A stretch of 47,913 nt of DNA, taken from assembly GCA_017469335.1 (NCBI GenBank), contig JAFUGP010000190.1, forward strand, positions 1 to 47,913, given 5' to 3'. Below, piece by piece: positions 19,189-26,919 of this stretch; position 1 is the first letter of the stretch; each line of letters opens with the position of its first letter. The position numbers were made by a program, and so were the translations under genes. This stretch comes from Succinivibrio sp. (GTDB lineage Bacteria > Pseudomonadota > Gammaproteobacteria > Enterobacterales > Succinivibrionaceae). The notes beneath the pieces were generated by a model, which saw only the letters and a program-made list of their open reading frames with translations, made no database searches and was not told where the DNA came from.

Positions 19189-19216
19189 TTGCTTTTTGTC
19201 GCAAAAAAAGTATAAT
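19189..19216 (+). promoter_or_regulatory. Sigma-70 promoter of the rpsP operon
   Basis: TTGCTT (19189-19194), a 16-nt spacer with an A-tract, and a perfect TATAAT (19211-19216). The leader of about 70 nt ends at rpsP. The preceding 19029-19188 contains no recognisable gene. Confidence 0.78.
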
Positions 19217-19289
19217 GCTACGACCTAAATGTTAGTTTAGAAGGCTCTCTTGCAAAATAGGGCCTTTATTTATCGGGAAATTTACCAAA

Positions 19290-19667
19290 ATGGTCGTAAT
19301 TCGCTTACGTCGTCAGGGCGCCAAGAAGCGTCCTTTCTATCATGTGATGGTGGCCGATCAGCGGTTTGCCGCTACCGGCCGCTTCATCGAACAGGTGGGC
19401 TTTTTCAACCCCATCGCCGCCGGCAAGGAAGTCAGACTCAAACTTGATGTTGAGAAGATTAACAGCTGGGTGGCCAAGGGTGCGCAGGTTTCCGATCGCG
19501 TCAAACTGCTCCTCAAGGAGAACGAGATGGGACCGGAGGCGGTGCAGCAGGCCCGTGAGCAGAAACGTGCCGCCATCAAGGCTGCCAAAGAGCAGGCTAA
19601 GGCTGCTGCCGCTGCCAAGGCTCAGGAAGAAGCTGCGGCCGCCGGCGCTGAGGCTGCTCAGGCCTGA
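19290..19667 (+). CDS. rpsP: 30S ribosomal protein S16, with long Ala-rich tail
   Basis: Small-subunit assembly protein. The first ~80 residues are ordinary S16 ([49 protein letters not shown]). The protein continues to 125 aa, against about 82 in E. coli, with a tail of Ala, Lys, Glu and Gln that should be helical and highly charged. First gene of the rpsP-rimM-trmD-rplS operon, 2 nt before rimM. Confidence 0.96.
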   Translation: MVVIRLRRQGAKKRPFYHVMVADQRFAATGRFIEQVGFFNPIAAGKEVRLKLDVEKINSWVAKGAQVSDRVKLLLKENEMGPEAVQQAREQKRAAIKAAKEQAKAAAAAKAQEEAAAAGAEAAQA

Positions 19668-19669
19668 CC

Positions 19670-20227
19670 ATGACCGACGCGATATCCCCGGAGGATATGC
19701 CGCGTCCCATGGGCAGAGTAGGTTCTGCCTATGGACTGTCAGGATATGCCAAGATTGCTTCCTACACCCAGATACCCGAGAGTCTGTTTGAATACAGTCC
19801 TTGGTATGTTAAAGATGCCCGCGAGGGTGATCAGGACTGGCGGGAAGTCAAACTTGAAGATTATCGACCGTATGGCAAAGGCTTTATAGCCAAGTTCTGC
19901 GGTTATGACTCACCTGAAAGCGTCCGGGCGCTGGCAGGTAAGGAAATCGGGATCAGGCGCTCAAGCCTGCCCCAGGCTGCCGAAGGTGAACTTTATCTTG
20001 CCGATCTGGTGGGATGTGAGGTCATCGGTTTAGGCGGTGTAATGCTCGGCAAGGTGCTGAGAATTTGGGATCACGGAGCTTCTCCTGTAATGGAGGTGTC
20101 TCCCTCTGACCACCCGGCGACGGGCAGGGCGGAAAACCGCCTGATCCCGTACGTCGCAGGCCCGATAGTCAAGGCTGTTGATCTTGAGGCGAAGACTATC
20201 AGGGTAGAGTGGGGCGAAGACTACTGA
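19670..20227 (+). CDS. rimM: Ribosome maturation factor RimM
   Basis: Assists 30S head assembly by binding S19. 185 aa with an N-terminal RimM barrel ([19 protein letters not shown], ...[24 protein letters not shown]) and a C-terminal PRC-barrel ([53 protein letters not shown]). Encoded between rpsP and trmD as expected. Confidence 0.94.
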   Translation: MTDAISPEDMPRPMGRVGSAYGLSGYAKIASYTQIPESLFEYSPWYVKDAREGDQDWREVKLEDYRPYGKGFIAKFCGYDSPESVRALAGKEIGIRRSSLPQAAEGELYLADLVGCEVIGLGGVMLGKVLRIWDHGASPVMEVSPSDHPATGRAENRLIPYVAGPIVKAVDLEAKTIRVEWGEDY

Positions 20228-20234
20228 CATACCC

Positions 20235-21023
20235 ATGTATTTCGGAGTCGTTTCGCTCTTTCCGGAGATGTTTGCCGCGGTTACGGCAAGTGGCGTGACC
20301 AGACGGGCGTGTGAACGCGGTTTAATCAGCGTACATACTTTCAACCCGCGTGATTTCACCCACGACAAGTATCAGACAGTGGATGACAAGCCCTACGGGG
20401 GCGGTCCGGGCATGCTGATGAAAGTGCAACCTCTGACTGATGCCATTGCCGCTGCGCGCGCGGATGCTCCTCCGGGAACCAAAGTTGTCTGCATGTCCCC
20501 GCAGGGAGTGCAGCTGTCTCACTCGCTGGTCACACGATTCCATTCCTGGGGCGCGGTTATCCTGGTGGCAGGTCGCTACGAGGGTATAGATGAGCGCGTA
20601 CTTCAGACCAGCATTGATCTGGAAGTATCAGTCGGTGACTACGTGCTCTCGGGCGGGGAACTGCCCTGCATGTGTATCATCGATGCAGTTTCGCGGCTGG
20701 TGCCGGGGGTGCTCGGCGACATCCGCAACGCTCAGGAGGACAGCTTTGCCCTGGGACTGCTGCATTATCCGCAGTACACCAGGCCCGACGATGTGGACGG
20801 GCTTAAGGTGCCGGAGGTGCTGCTCAGCGGTGATCATGAGAGGATCAGGCGCTGGCGGCTGAAGCAGTCGCTGCAAAGAACCAAAGAGCGCAGACCCGAT
20901 CTGCTGGAGGGGCGGGATATGAGCGCCGAAGAGCGCCGGATCCTCGCCGAACTTGAGGCAGAGGCGGACAGTGATTTTAACGAAGCAGCCCAGACCGACG
21001 GTGGTTCTGGGCTTGGACAGTGA
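20235..21023 (+). CDS. trmD: tRNA (guanine-37-N1)-methyltransferase
   Basis: SPOUT methyltransferase that modifies G37 of tRNAs reading CUN, CCN and CGG and prevents +1 frameshifting. 262 aa. The trefoil-knot SAM site is seen in [10 protein letters not shown] and [38 protein letters not shown] and HYPQYTRP are also conserved. It ends with an acidic tail. Third gene of the operon, 7 nt after rimM. Confidence 0.96.
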   Translation: MYFGVVSLFPEMFAAVTASGVTRRACERGLISVHTFNPRDFTHDKYQTVDDKPYGGGPGMLMKVQPLTDAIAAARADAPPGTKVVCMSPQGVQLSHSLVTRFHSWGAVILVAGRYEGIDERVLQTSIDLEVSVGDYVLSGGELPCMCIIDAVSRLVPGVLGDIRNAQEDSFALGLLHYPQYTRPDDVDGLKVPEVLLSGDHERIRRWRLKQSLQRTKERRPDLLEGRDMSAEERRILAELEAEADSDFNEAAQTDGGSGLGQ

Positions 21024-21035
21024 AAGGTGAACATC

Positions 21036-21389
21036 ATGGCAAGCCATCCGATTATCGATGAACTTGAGAAAGAGCAACTGCGTACCGACATTCCGGAGTT
21101 CTTCCCTGGCGACACCGTCAAGGTTGAGGTTCGTGTGGTCGAAGGTGACAAGGCCAGACTGCAGGCTTTCGAGGGCAATGTGATTGCCAAGCGCAACCGC
21201 GGTCTCAATTCCTCCTTTACCGTGCGCAAGATTTCCTCCGGTGAGGGTGTGGAGCGCGTGTTCCAGACTCACTCCCCGCTGATCGCCTCCGTCAAGGTGA
21301 CCCGCCGCGGTGATGTCAGACGTGCCAAACTCTACTACCTGCGTCAGAGAAGCGGTAAGTCTGCCCGCATCCGCGAGAAGATCAATTAA
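21036..21389 (+). CDS. rplS: 50S ribosomal protein L19
   Basis: Subunit-interface protein. 117 aa from ATG 21036, which has AGGTG 7 nt upstream; a GTG at 21027 is in frame but overlaps that ribosome site. Family blocks [53 protein letters not shown] and [16 protein letters not shown] are present. Last gene of the rpsP operon; a terminator hairpin follows. Confidence 0.96.
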   Translation: MASHPIIDELEKEQLRTDIPEFFPGDTVKVEVRVVEGDKARLQAFEGNVIAKRNRGLNSSFTVRKISSGEGVERVFQTHSPLIASVKVTRRGDVRRAKLYYLRQRSGKSARIREKIN

Positions 21390-21432
21390 TTTCACGCTCT
21401 CCCTCAAGGGCGGTGCGCGGTGCGCCGCTGTC

Positions 21433-21456
21433 AAAGCCCGGTTATGCCGGGCTTTT
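21433..21456 (+). terminator. Intrinsic terminator after rplS
   Basis: AAAGCCCGG (21433-21441) pairs with CCGGGCTTT (21447-21455) over a 5-nt loop; the U-tract is short (four T). Confidence 0.75.
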
Positions 21457-21529
21457 GCGTAAATTCAGGCAGGGGAGCGTCCGCTCAGGCTCAGAAAGGC
21501 GCGGGCCGGAGCATGCAAGGAGTTCTGCC

Positions 21530-22330
21530 ATGGCAACTTTGTCCGTGATCATCTTAACGCGCAACGAACAGGGCAATATCGAGGAGTGCATAAAGAGTTT
21601 GGGCACGTTGCCTGCGCAGATTGTGGTGGCCGACTCCCGCAGTGATGATGACACTGCAGCGCTGGCCCGTGCTTTGGGCGCCGAGGTGATAGAGGTTGAC
21701 CCTCAGCTAGGTTTTGGTAAGAAGAGGCGGCTGGCACAGCAGCACTGCACCGCGCAGATGGTGCTGCATGTGGACGCCGACGAGCGCCTGACTGAGGCTG
21801 CGCGCGCGGAGTTAGGCAGGGTCCTCGCGCACTGCGACCCCCAAGCCGCGGTTGTTTACGCGCTGCCCAGACTGACCTACCTGTTCGGGCGGGCCATCAG
21901 GCACTGCGGCTGGTATCCTGACTATGTGCAGCGTCTCTACCCCAGGCAGCTTACCGCCTATGATGAAGCGCTGGTGCATGAGAAACTTGTTCTGCCCCCT
22001 CATTGCCGCGTGGAACATCTTACAGAGCCCCTGCTGCACTACTCTTATCCCGAGGTGACGGGCTTTTTTCACAAGCAAATCCGCTATGCACTGCTCTGGG
22101 CGCAGCAGCGTCATGAAAAGGGGCGCAGGGTAAGTCTCATTTCCATCCCGCTGAGAGCACTCTTCAGCTTCATAGCGGTGTATTTTTTTAAAAGAGGCTT
22201 TCTGGACGGGCGCAGCGGGCTGTGGCTCTCCAGTGCCATTGCCTGTTATACCTGCTACAAATACCTGGCGCTGCGGGCTTTAAATGCCGGCAGCCCGGCT
22301 GAGGTACGGCACAGCGATACCACAGCCTAA
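21530..22330 (+). CDS. Family 2 glycosyltransferase, WaaE/KdtX-like
   Basis: 266 aa from ATG 21530, which has AAGGAG 7 nt upstream; upstream in-frame codons cover the rplS terminator. GT-A fold signatures: LSVIILTRNEQGNIEECI at the N-terminus, DSRSDDDT, and VLHVDADERL in place of DxD. RHCGWYPDYVQRLY and VHEKL followed by LLHYSY are typical of the WaaE/KdtX type, which adds glucose to the lipopolysaccharide inner-core heptose. A hydrophobic C-terminal segment (about 215-250) suggests membrane association. The exact acceptor is not determinable here. Confidence 0.82.
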   Translation: MATLSVIILTRNEQGNIEECIKSLGTLPAQIVVADSRSDDDTAALARALGAEVIEVDPQLGFGKKRRLAQQHCTAQMVLHVDADERLTEAARAELGRVLAHCDPQAAVVYALPRLTYLFGRAIRHCGWYPDYVQRLYPRQLTAYDEALVHEKLVLPPHCRVEHLTEPLLHYSYPEVTGFFHKQIRYALLWAQQRHEKGRRVSLISIPLRALFSFIAVYFFKRGFLDGRSGLWLSSAIACYTCYKYLALRALNAGSPAEVRHSDTTA

Positions 22331-22353
22331 CACACATCAAGGGAGGCGCAACC

Positions 22354-24465
22354 ATGGCGCATTTTGGAAAACTGCAACTGGGTCTGCTGACGTGGCTGGC
22401 GGGAGTGGCGCTTAACCTGGTGGGCTACGCGCTGTCCAGGGCCTTTGACCTGCCGCTGACACTCGATGGTGTGGGTACGGTATTGCTCGCGCTGAGCGGG
22501 GGCTACCTGCCCGGTGTGACCTCAGCCTTTGTCACCTCGCTGCTGGAAATAGTAAAGGAGCCCCTGGCGCTCTACTATGGGGCGGATAACATCGTGCTGG
22601 CCATCTGCTGCGCCCTCGCCGCGGGCCTAGGCAAATTCAAACTGCCGCTGCTGCTTCTGGCCGCCGCTCTGGCTACTCTGACCGGCATGGGACTTAGGTC
22701 GCTGTTTGCCGATTATGTCAGTGAATCAACCTCTCTGGGCTTTGACAGTCTGACCGCGCAGCTCTACGGCCAGAGCATCACCCATGAGGCGTTAAACGGC
22801 AGTTCCTGGTGGCTGATTCTGCTCGAACAGGCCTCTGAGATTGCGCTGGTCTTGGTGATCTTCACCTTAGTGCCGCGCTTGCCGCGTTTTATGAGCTCGG
22901 TGTTGCGCAGTGCGCTCTTCATGGCCGATCAATCCCTGGTAGGGGCCTCCGGAAATGTCAGCAGAGTCATCTCGCTGCGCACTAAGGTGATGCTGCTGTT
23001 GAGCATCGCCCTGTGCGCCATTGCCCTGTGCGGCACCGCCATCAGCTACATGATTTATGTCAAGGACACCATCGATCAGCATATCAAGGTCGGAGCCGGG
23101 GTAGCGCAGATGGCCGCCCGTCTTATAGATCCCGACCGGGTTGATGAGTACATGGAGAGGGGACGTGAGGCCGAAGGCTATTCCAAGATAGAACGTCTGC
23201 TCTATCAACTGCGGCAGAGCAACCCTTCGGTGGAATACATTTCTGTCTCCAAAATAGCCGAAGACGGCTCGCATGTGGTCTTCGATCTGGATACTTCCGA
23301 TGTTTCAGGGGGCCAGCCCGGAGAGGTACGTCCCATCGACGAGCGCATGAAACCCTATCTGCCGGCGCTTTTGGCCGGTCAGAATGTGGCACCGGTGGTG
23401 ACTGACGAAGGGTATGGCTGGATCATGTCCATCTATATGCCGGTCTATAACGATGATCTCGACTGCGTCTGCTATGCCATCGCCGACGTGTCGCTGGAAC
23501 GTCTGCACAGCGACGGCATAAGTTATCTCATCCGTCTGAGCATTCTGTATGTGAGTGTCTTTGCGGTGATCTTTGTGATTGGACTGTGGATCGCGGAGAA
23601 CAACGTGATCTTCCCCATCAACGCCATGGCCTACGCGGCATCGCGTTTTAATGCCACCACCCAGAGCGACATGCTGCAGGGCCTGGAGCGTATCAAGACC
23701 ATCGGCATCAATACCGGCGACGAAATTGAAAACCTCTATCGGGCCTTCGCGCAGATGGCCACGGAGAATGTTGGTAACGTCATTGCCATTCAGACCAAGA
23801 ATGCCACCATCGCCAAGATGCAGAACGCCCTCATTATGGTACTGGCGGACATGGTGGAAAACCGCGACGAGAATACGGGTGAGCATGTGCGCAAGACCGC
23901 CGCCTATGTGCGCATTATCATCGAGCAGATGCAGCAGGACGGTATCTATAAGGAGCAGCTTACTCCCAAGTTTGTCAGCGATACGGTCAACTTCGCACCG
24001 CTGCATGATGTAGGCAAGATCTCGGTATCGGACGTGATCCTGAACAAGCCCGGCAAACTCACCGACGAGGAGTTCGCCATCATGAAGGGACATTCGCTGG
24101 CCGGCCGGGCGATCATTGACCGGGTGATCGCCACGGTACCGGACTCGGACTACTTAAACGAGGCCCGCAACATTACCGCCTATCACCACGAGAAGTGGAA
24201 CGGCAGCGGTTATCCTGAGGGACTCTCCGGCACTGACATACCGCTGTCGGCGCGTATTATGGCGGTGGCGGATGTGTTTGACGCTCTGGTATCGCGGCGC
24301 AGCTACAAGAAGGGTTTTCCCTTTGAGAAGGCCATGGACATCATCCGCGAGGGTGCGGGCAGCCATTTCGATCCCAAAGTGGTGGAAGCATTCTTAAAGG
24401 CCGAACAGAAAGTACGCGAGGTGGCAGAACAGTTCACCCCGGCCGAGGACTCTGCTCAGTCCTAA
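22354..24465 (+). CDS. Membrane HD-GYP phosphodiesterase with ECF-like N-terminus
   Basis: 703 aa. Residues 1-190 are a polytopic membrane module (about five to six hydrophobic segments; LTLDGVGTVLLALSGGYLPG) resembling substrate-binding membrane components of the ECF-transporter type. One more segment (about 210-230), an extracytoplasmic sensor-like region (235-390), another membrane span (about 395-420) and a HAMP-like linker follow. The C-terminal HD-GYP domain keeps the metal ligands in LHDVGKIS (His551, Asp552) and the HHEKWNGSGYPEG signature (Gly619-Tyr620-Pro621), so c-di-GMP hydrolysis is predicted. No diguanylate cyclase is seen in the window. It follows the glycosyltransferase by 23 nt, probably in one transcript. 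Confidence 0.85.
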   Translation: MAHFGKLQLGLLTWLAGVALNLVGYALSRAFDLPLTLDGVGTVLLALSGGYLPGVTSAFVTSLLEIVKEPLALYYGADNIVLAICCALAAGLGKFKLPLLLLAAALATLTGMGLRSLFADYVSESTSLGFDSLTAQLYGQSITHEALNGSSWWLILLEQASEIALVLVIFTLVPRLPRFMSSVLRSALFMADQSLVGASGNVSRVISLRTKVMLLLSIALCAIALCGTAISYMIYVKDTIDQHIKVGAGVAQMAARLIDPDRVDEYMERGREAEGYSKIERLLYQLRQSNPSVEYISVSKIAEDGSHVVFDLDTSDVSGGQPGEVRPIDERMKPYLPALLAGQNVAPVVTDEGYGWIMSIYMPVYNDDLDCVCYAIADVSLERLHSDGISYLIRLSILYVSVFAVIFVIGLWIAENNVIFPINAMAYAASRFNATTQSDMLQGLERIKTIGINTGDEIENLYRAFAQMATENVGNVIAIQTKNATIAKMQNALIMVLADMVENRDENTGEHVRKTAAYVRIIIEQMQQDGIYKEQLTPKFVSDTVNFAPLHDVGKISVSDVILNKPGKLTDEEFAIMKGHSLAGRAIIDRVIATVPDSDYLNEARNITAYHHEKWNGSGYPEGLSGTDIPLSARIMAVADVFDALVSRRSYKKGFPFEKAMDIIREGAGSHFDPKVVEAFLKAEQKVREVAEQFTPAEDSAQS

Positions 24466-24476
24466 GTCTCAGCTGC

Positions 24477-24499
24477 GGTCTCCCGCCCGTCGGGGGACC
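24477..24499 (+). repeat. GC-rich hairpin after the HD-GYP gene
   Basis: GGTCTCCCG (24477-24485) pairs with CGGGGGACC (24491-24499, one wobble). No U-tract follows. A second small stem TCAGGC/GCCTGA (24582-24598) precedes the tRNA gene. No gene is seen in 24466-24635. Confidence 0.4.
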
Positions 24500-24635
24500 G
24501 TTGGCGAAGAGCTCAAAGCGCAACCTAACTGCACCTTCCGGCAAACCCTTTGCTGTTTGAAAAAGACAATACACCGCAACCTCAGGCAGAAAGCCTGACC
24601 GGTAAAGTGATGAAAATGAAGGAGAGAATTTGAAG

Positions 24636-24712
<77 letters not shown>

Positions 24713-24727
24713 TCGGAAAGTGTGACT

Positions 24728-24756
24728 ATTTTATGTTAGCTAAATCACATTGTCAA
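24728..24756 (-). promoter_or_regulatory. Strong sigma-70 promoter of tRNA-fMet
   Basis: Minus strand: perfect TTGACA (24756-24751), 17-nt spacer, TAAAAT (24733-24728). It lies just upstream of the tRNA 5' end. Confidence 0.88.
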
Positions 24757-24781
24757 GCGGCGCGGGGCATTATTTTGCGAT

Positions 24782-25105
24782 TTATTCTTTAACCGCTGAA
24801 AACACGGAGTTTTCCCCGCCGAACGGGTTCTGAGCATAACGCTCGGCATCCCAGTCGTTTTCGTATTTGACGCTGCCGTCCGGCATGGTGTACTTGAAGC
24901 GGTACTGATAGCAGACCTTCTCGCCCACATTCACGGTAATGGAGCCGCGGAAGGTGCTGTTCTTCTGCTTCTTCATGGCCACCGGCTGCCAGCCGTTGTG
25001 CTCGCAGATGAGATCGATTTGCTCTGCACCCTGAGCGGCATCTTTCTTGATGTAGAAAAACACCGTCAGCTTCTTGTTGTCGGTAAATCTCTTGGAAACG
25101 CTCAT
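24782..25105 (-). CDS. Stand-alone isoamylase-type early-set (glycogen-binding-like) protein
   Basis: 107 aa, no signal peptide, a single domain. KLTVFFYIKKDA, DLICEHNGWQPVAMKK, FRGSITVNVGEKVCYQYRFKY and the C-terminal YENDWDAERYAQNPFGGENSV match the immunoglobulin-like early-set modules at the N-termini of isoamylases and glycogen-branching enzymes (CBM48/AMPK-beta type). No enzyme domain is attached, so a glycogen-targeting or sensing role in the cytoplasm is inferred. GGGAGAT precedes the ATG by 6 nt. The upstream region carries a perfect CRP-type palindrome at 25444-25459. Confidence 0.78.
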   Translation of the reverse strand: MSVSKRFTDNKKLTVFFYIKKDAAQGAEQIDLICEHNGWQPVAMKKQKNSTFRGSITVNVGEKVCYQYRFKYTMPDGSVKYENDWDAERYAQNPFGGENSVFSAVKE

Positions 25106-25506
25106 TTAAAATCTCCCAATTGTTGTCCGCTCCGGCAAATAACGCACGTGCGGACTAATCATTCACAGCTCATTGCTCCAGTCTGGTGCTGCGCTGCCTG
25201 CGGGCCAGCCAGGAAACCGCTCCCAGACCCTCGCCCGGGTGGTATTTTAGCGCAGAAAAACAGTGTTTATAGGGGATGCGATAAGTTAACTTTCTAGCCG
25301 CGATTAAGCTGATTGTTTCAGATTACGTCTAAATATTGGATGTGCCCTAAATAAACTTTTGATACTATTACATAAACAAAGTTAACATTCTGTTATATAT
25401 GACGTTAGTGCAAAAAGTGTGAGCTGGAACAAGTTTTTGAAAATGTGATCGAGATCACAATTAAAATCACCTCTACCCTAAGTCCTGGATCACCCTGATC
25501 CCAGGA
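25106..25506. other. 400-bp AT-rich intergenic region
   Basis: No gene is supportable here. It holds the upstream region of the early-set protein, several AT-rich -10-like hexamers on the minus strand (TATAAC near 25392-25397, TATAAA near 25267-25272), the CRP-type palindrome and the mutH 3' hairpin. Confidence 0.6.
25444..25459. promoter_or_regulatory. CRP-type palindrome
   Basis: TGTGATCGAGATCACA is a perfect palindrome fitting TGTGA-N6-TCACA, in AT-rich flanks. mutH points away from it with its 3' end, so the leftward early-set gene is the only adjacent 5' target. A TATAAC on the minus strand 47-60 bp downstream would put the palindrome near the class I position. Confidence 0.75.
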
Positions 25507-25508
25507 CT
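25481..25508. repeat. Hairpin overlapping the mutH stop
   Basis: AGTCCTGG (25481-25488) pairs with CCAGGACT (25501-25508), extended by ATCA/TGAT inside with one bulge and a CCC loop. No U-tract on the minus strand. Possibly a 3' stabilising or weak terminating hairpin for mutH. Confidence 0.45.
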
Positions 25509-26229
25509 AAGCCTGAGCTTTAGCGGTGCCGGCGGCTGAGAGAGAGGCGCAGATCCGGCTGGTGAAGCTGCGGCGCAGATAAAAACCGCGCGGTCTGGTC
25601 ATGATTAAGGTTCCGTCCGGGCCCACGCAGGGGGTCAGGGCAGTACCGTCGGCGGCTTTGGGTCTAAGCTGCACGATCTCGCCTAAGTGTGCGGTGAGCT
25701 CTTCTATTCTGCCTTCGCAGATCAGGGAGGTAAGCTCGTTGTAGTCCTGTTCAAGCTGCCTGAGATCCTCGCCGGATGGGCGATAAAAGTAGTAGCCTGC
25801 CACGTAACGCTCCGGGAGGGTGCGTTCGCGTTCGGCTCTGATGAAGACCCACAGCATACGCTGCATTTTGTGCCATAACACACTGTGCCAGAAGTCCACC
25901 CCGCGCAGATTCTGCAGGTTGAGAGCACAGATAAAAGTGCTCTCCAAAGGCATTAAATTCCCGTCCACCGGCATGGTCTTGAGCTCAACGCCCAGCGTGC
26001 TGAAGTCAGGGGCGCTGTCCGAGCCGGCGTCAGCACCTAACAAGATCTCAATGAGCTCGCCCGCAAAGCCCTTGCCGTGCAGCGTGCTGTCAGGCAGACG
26101 CAACCTGGCCAGCTGTGCCAGGACAGCAAGATTCTGCCCCAGCAGCGCCGCGGCGCGCTCGTTTAGTTCGGCGAAGCTCTGCGGAGGACTTAAAAGGGGC
26201 TCTCGTTGGTTGCGGTAGGCCTGTGCCAT
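25507..26229 (-). CDS. mutH: DNA mismatch repair endonuclease MutH
   Basis: Nicks the unmethylated strand at hemimethylated GATC sites when activated by MutS-MutL. 240 aa. The PD-(D/E)xK catalytic residues are in DFSTLGVELK (Asp75, Glu82, Lys84). ESTFICALNL, WHSVLWHKMQRMLWV, LRPKAADGTALT and the C-terminal LPRGFYL-like RPRGFYLRRSFTSR are conserved. Presence of mutH implies a Dam-directed repair system, restricted to part of the Gammaproteobacteria. Divergent from rppH. Confidence 0.95.
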   Translation of the reverse strand: MAQAYRNQREPLLSPPQSFAELNERAAALLGQNLAVLAQLARLRLPDSTLHGKGFAGELIEILLGADAGSDSAPDFSTLGVELKTMPVDGNLMPLESTFICALNLQNLRGVDFWHSVLWHKMQRMLWVFIRAERERTLPERYVAGYYFYRPSGEDLRQLEQDYNELTSLICEGRIEELTAHLGEIVQLRPKAADGTALTPCVGPDGTLIMTRPRGFYLRRSFTSRICASLSAAGTAKAQA

Positions 26230-26305
26230 GCTGTGTTCTGCCTTAGGACTGCATCCTTCTTTGTGCTTTTTGGGTCAAGCCACATATTTCAAAAGGGGCT
26301 TTGAC

Positions 26306-26311
26306 TATAAT
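26306..26311 (+). promoter_or_regulatory. -10 element of the rppH operon
   Basis: Perfect TATAAT with no good -35 at the normal distance. Start of transcription would fall near 26318, just ahead of the first leader hairpin. Confidence 0.45.
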
Positions 26312-26323
26312 AAACCCATCAAC

Positions 26324-26386
26324 GTCCTGCTTGTCAGGATTTTCTTTTGTAAAATAAGTAATTTCAGGCCAGGAAGTGGTCCTGGC
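26324..26386 (+). promoter_or_regulatory. Paired hairpins in the rppH leader
   Basis: TCCTG (26325-26329) pairs with CAGGA (26335-26339), followed by TTTTCTTTT. GCCAGGA (26368-26374) pairs with TCCTGGC (26380-26386), 14 nt before the start codon. The arms are cross-complementary, so the first TCCTG could pair with the second CCAGGA and the first CAGGA with the second TCCTG. Confidence 0.5.
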
Positions 26387-26400
26387 GATATAAGATTTTT

Positions 26401-26904
26401 ATGATTGATGCTGATGGCTACAGGCTTAATGTCGGCATGGTGATCTGCAATCATCGCGAACAGGTGTTGTGGGCTCGGCGGGTACGCCAGAACTCCTGGC
26501 AGTTTCCCCAGGGGGGCGTGAATCCGGACGAGACCGCCCAGGAGGCCATGTACCGGGAGCTTAACGAGGAGCTGGGACTGGCCCCTGATGAGGTCAAGAT
26601 CATTTCCTCCTCACGCAACTGGCTGCGTTACAGCCTGCCCAAAAGGCTGGTGCGCTGGAACGAGACACCGCTGTGTCTGGGTCAGAAACAGAAGTGGTTT
26701 TTGCTGCGCACTACCAGGAGCCTGCAGGATCACATAGACTTTGACCGTTGCGGTCATCCGGAATTTGACGGCTGGCGCTGGGTCAGTTACTGGTACCCGG
26801 TGCGGCAGGTTATCGCCTTTAAACGCGACGTTTACCGCCGCGTGTTGACCGAGTTCGCGCAGCCGGCGCTTTATCATTCACACCACCAAGGCAAGGCTCA
26901 TTAG
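26401..26904 (+). CDS. rppH: RNA pyrophosphohydrolase RppH
   Basis: Nudix enzyme that removes pyrophosphate from 5'-triphosphate RNA and triggers RNase E decay. 167 aa. [17 protein letters not shown] and [17 protein letters not shown] precede the Nudix box [37 protein letters not shown] and [26 protein letters not shown] follow, all as in enterobacterial RppH. The ribosome site is weak and a 7-bp hairpin lies just upstream. First gene of a seven-gene rightward run. Confidence 0.96.
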   Translation: MIDADGYRLNVGMVICNHREQVLWARRVRQNSWQFPQGGVNPDETAQEAMYRELNEELGLAPDEVKIISSSRNWLRYSLPKRLVRWNETPLCLGQKQKWFLLRTTRSLQDHIDFDRCGHPEFDGWRWVSYWYPVRQVIAFKRDVYRRVLTEFAQPALYHSHHQGKAH

Positions 26905-26919
26905 GGTTGGAGGCCCTGT

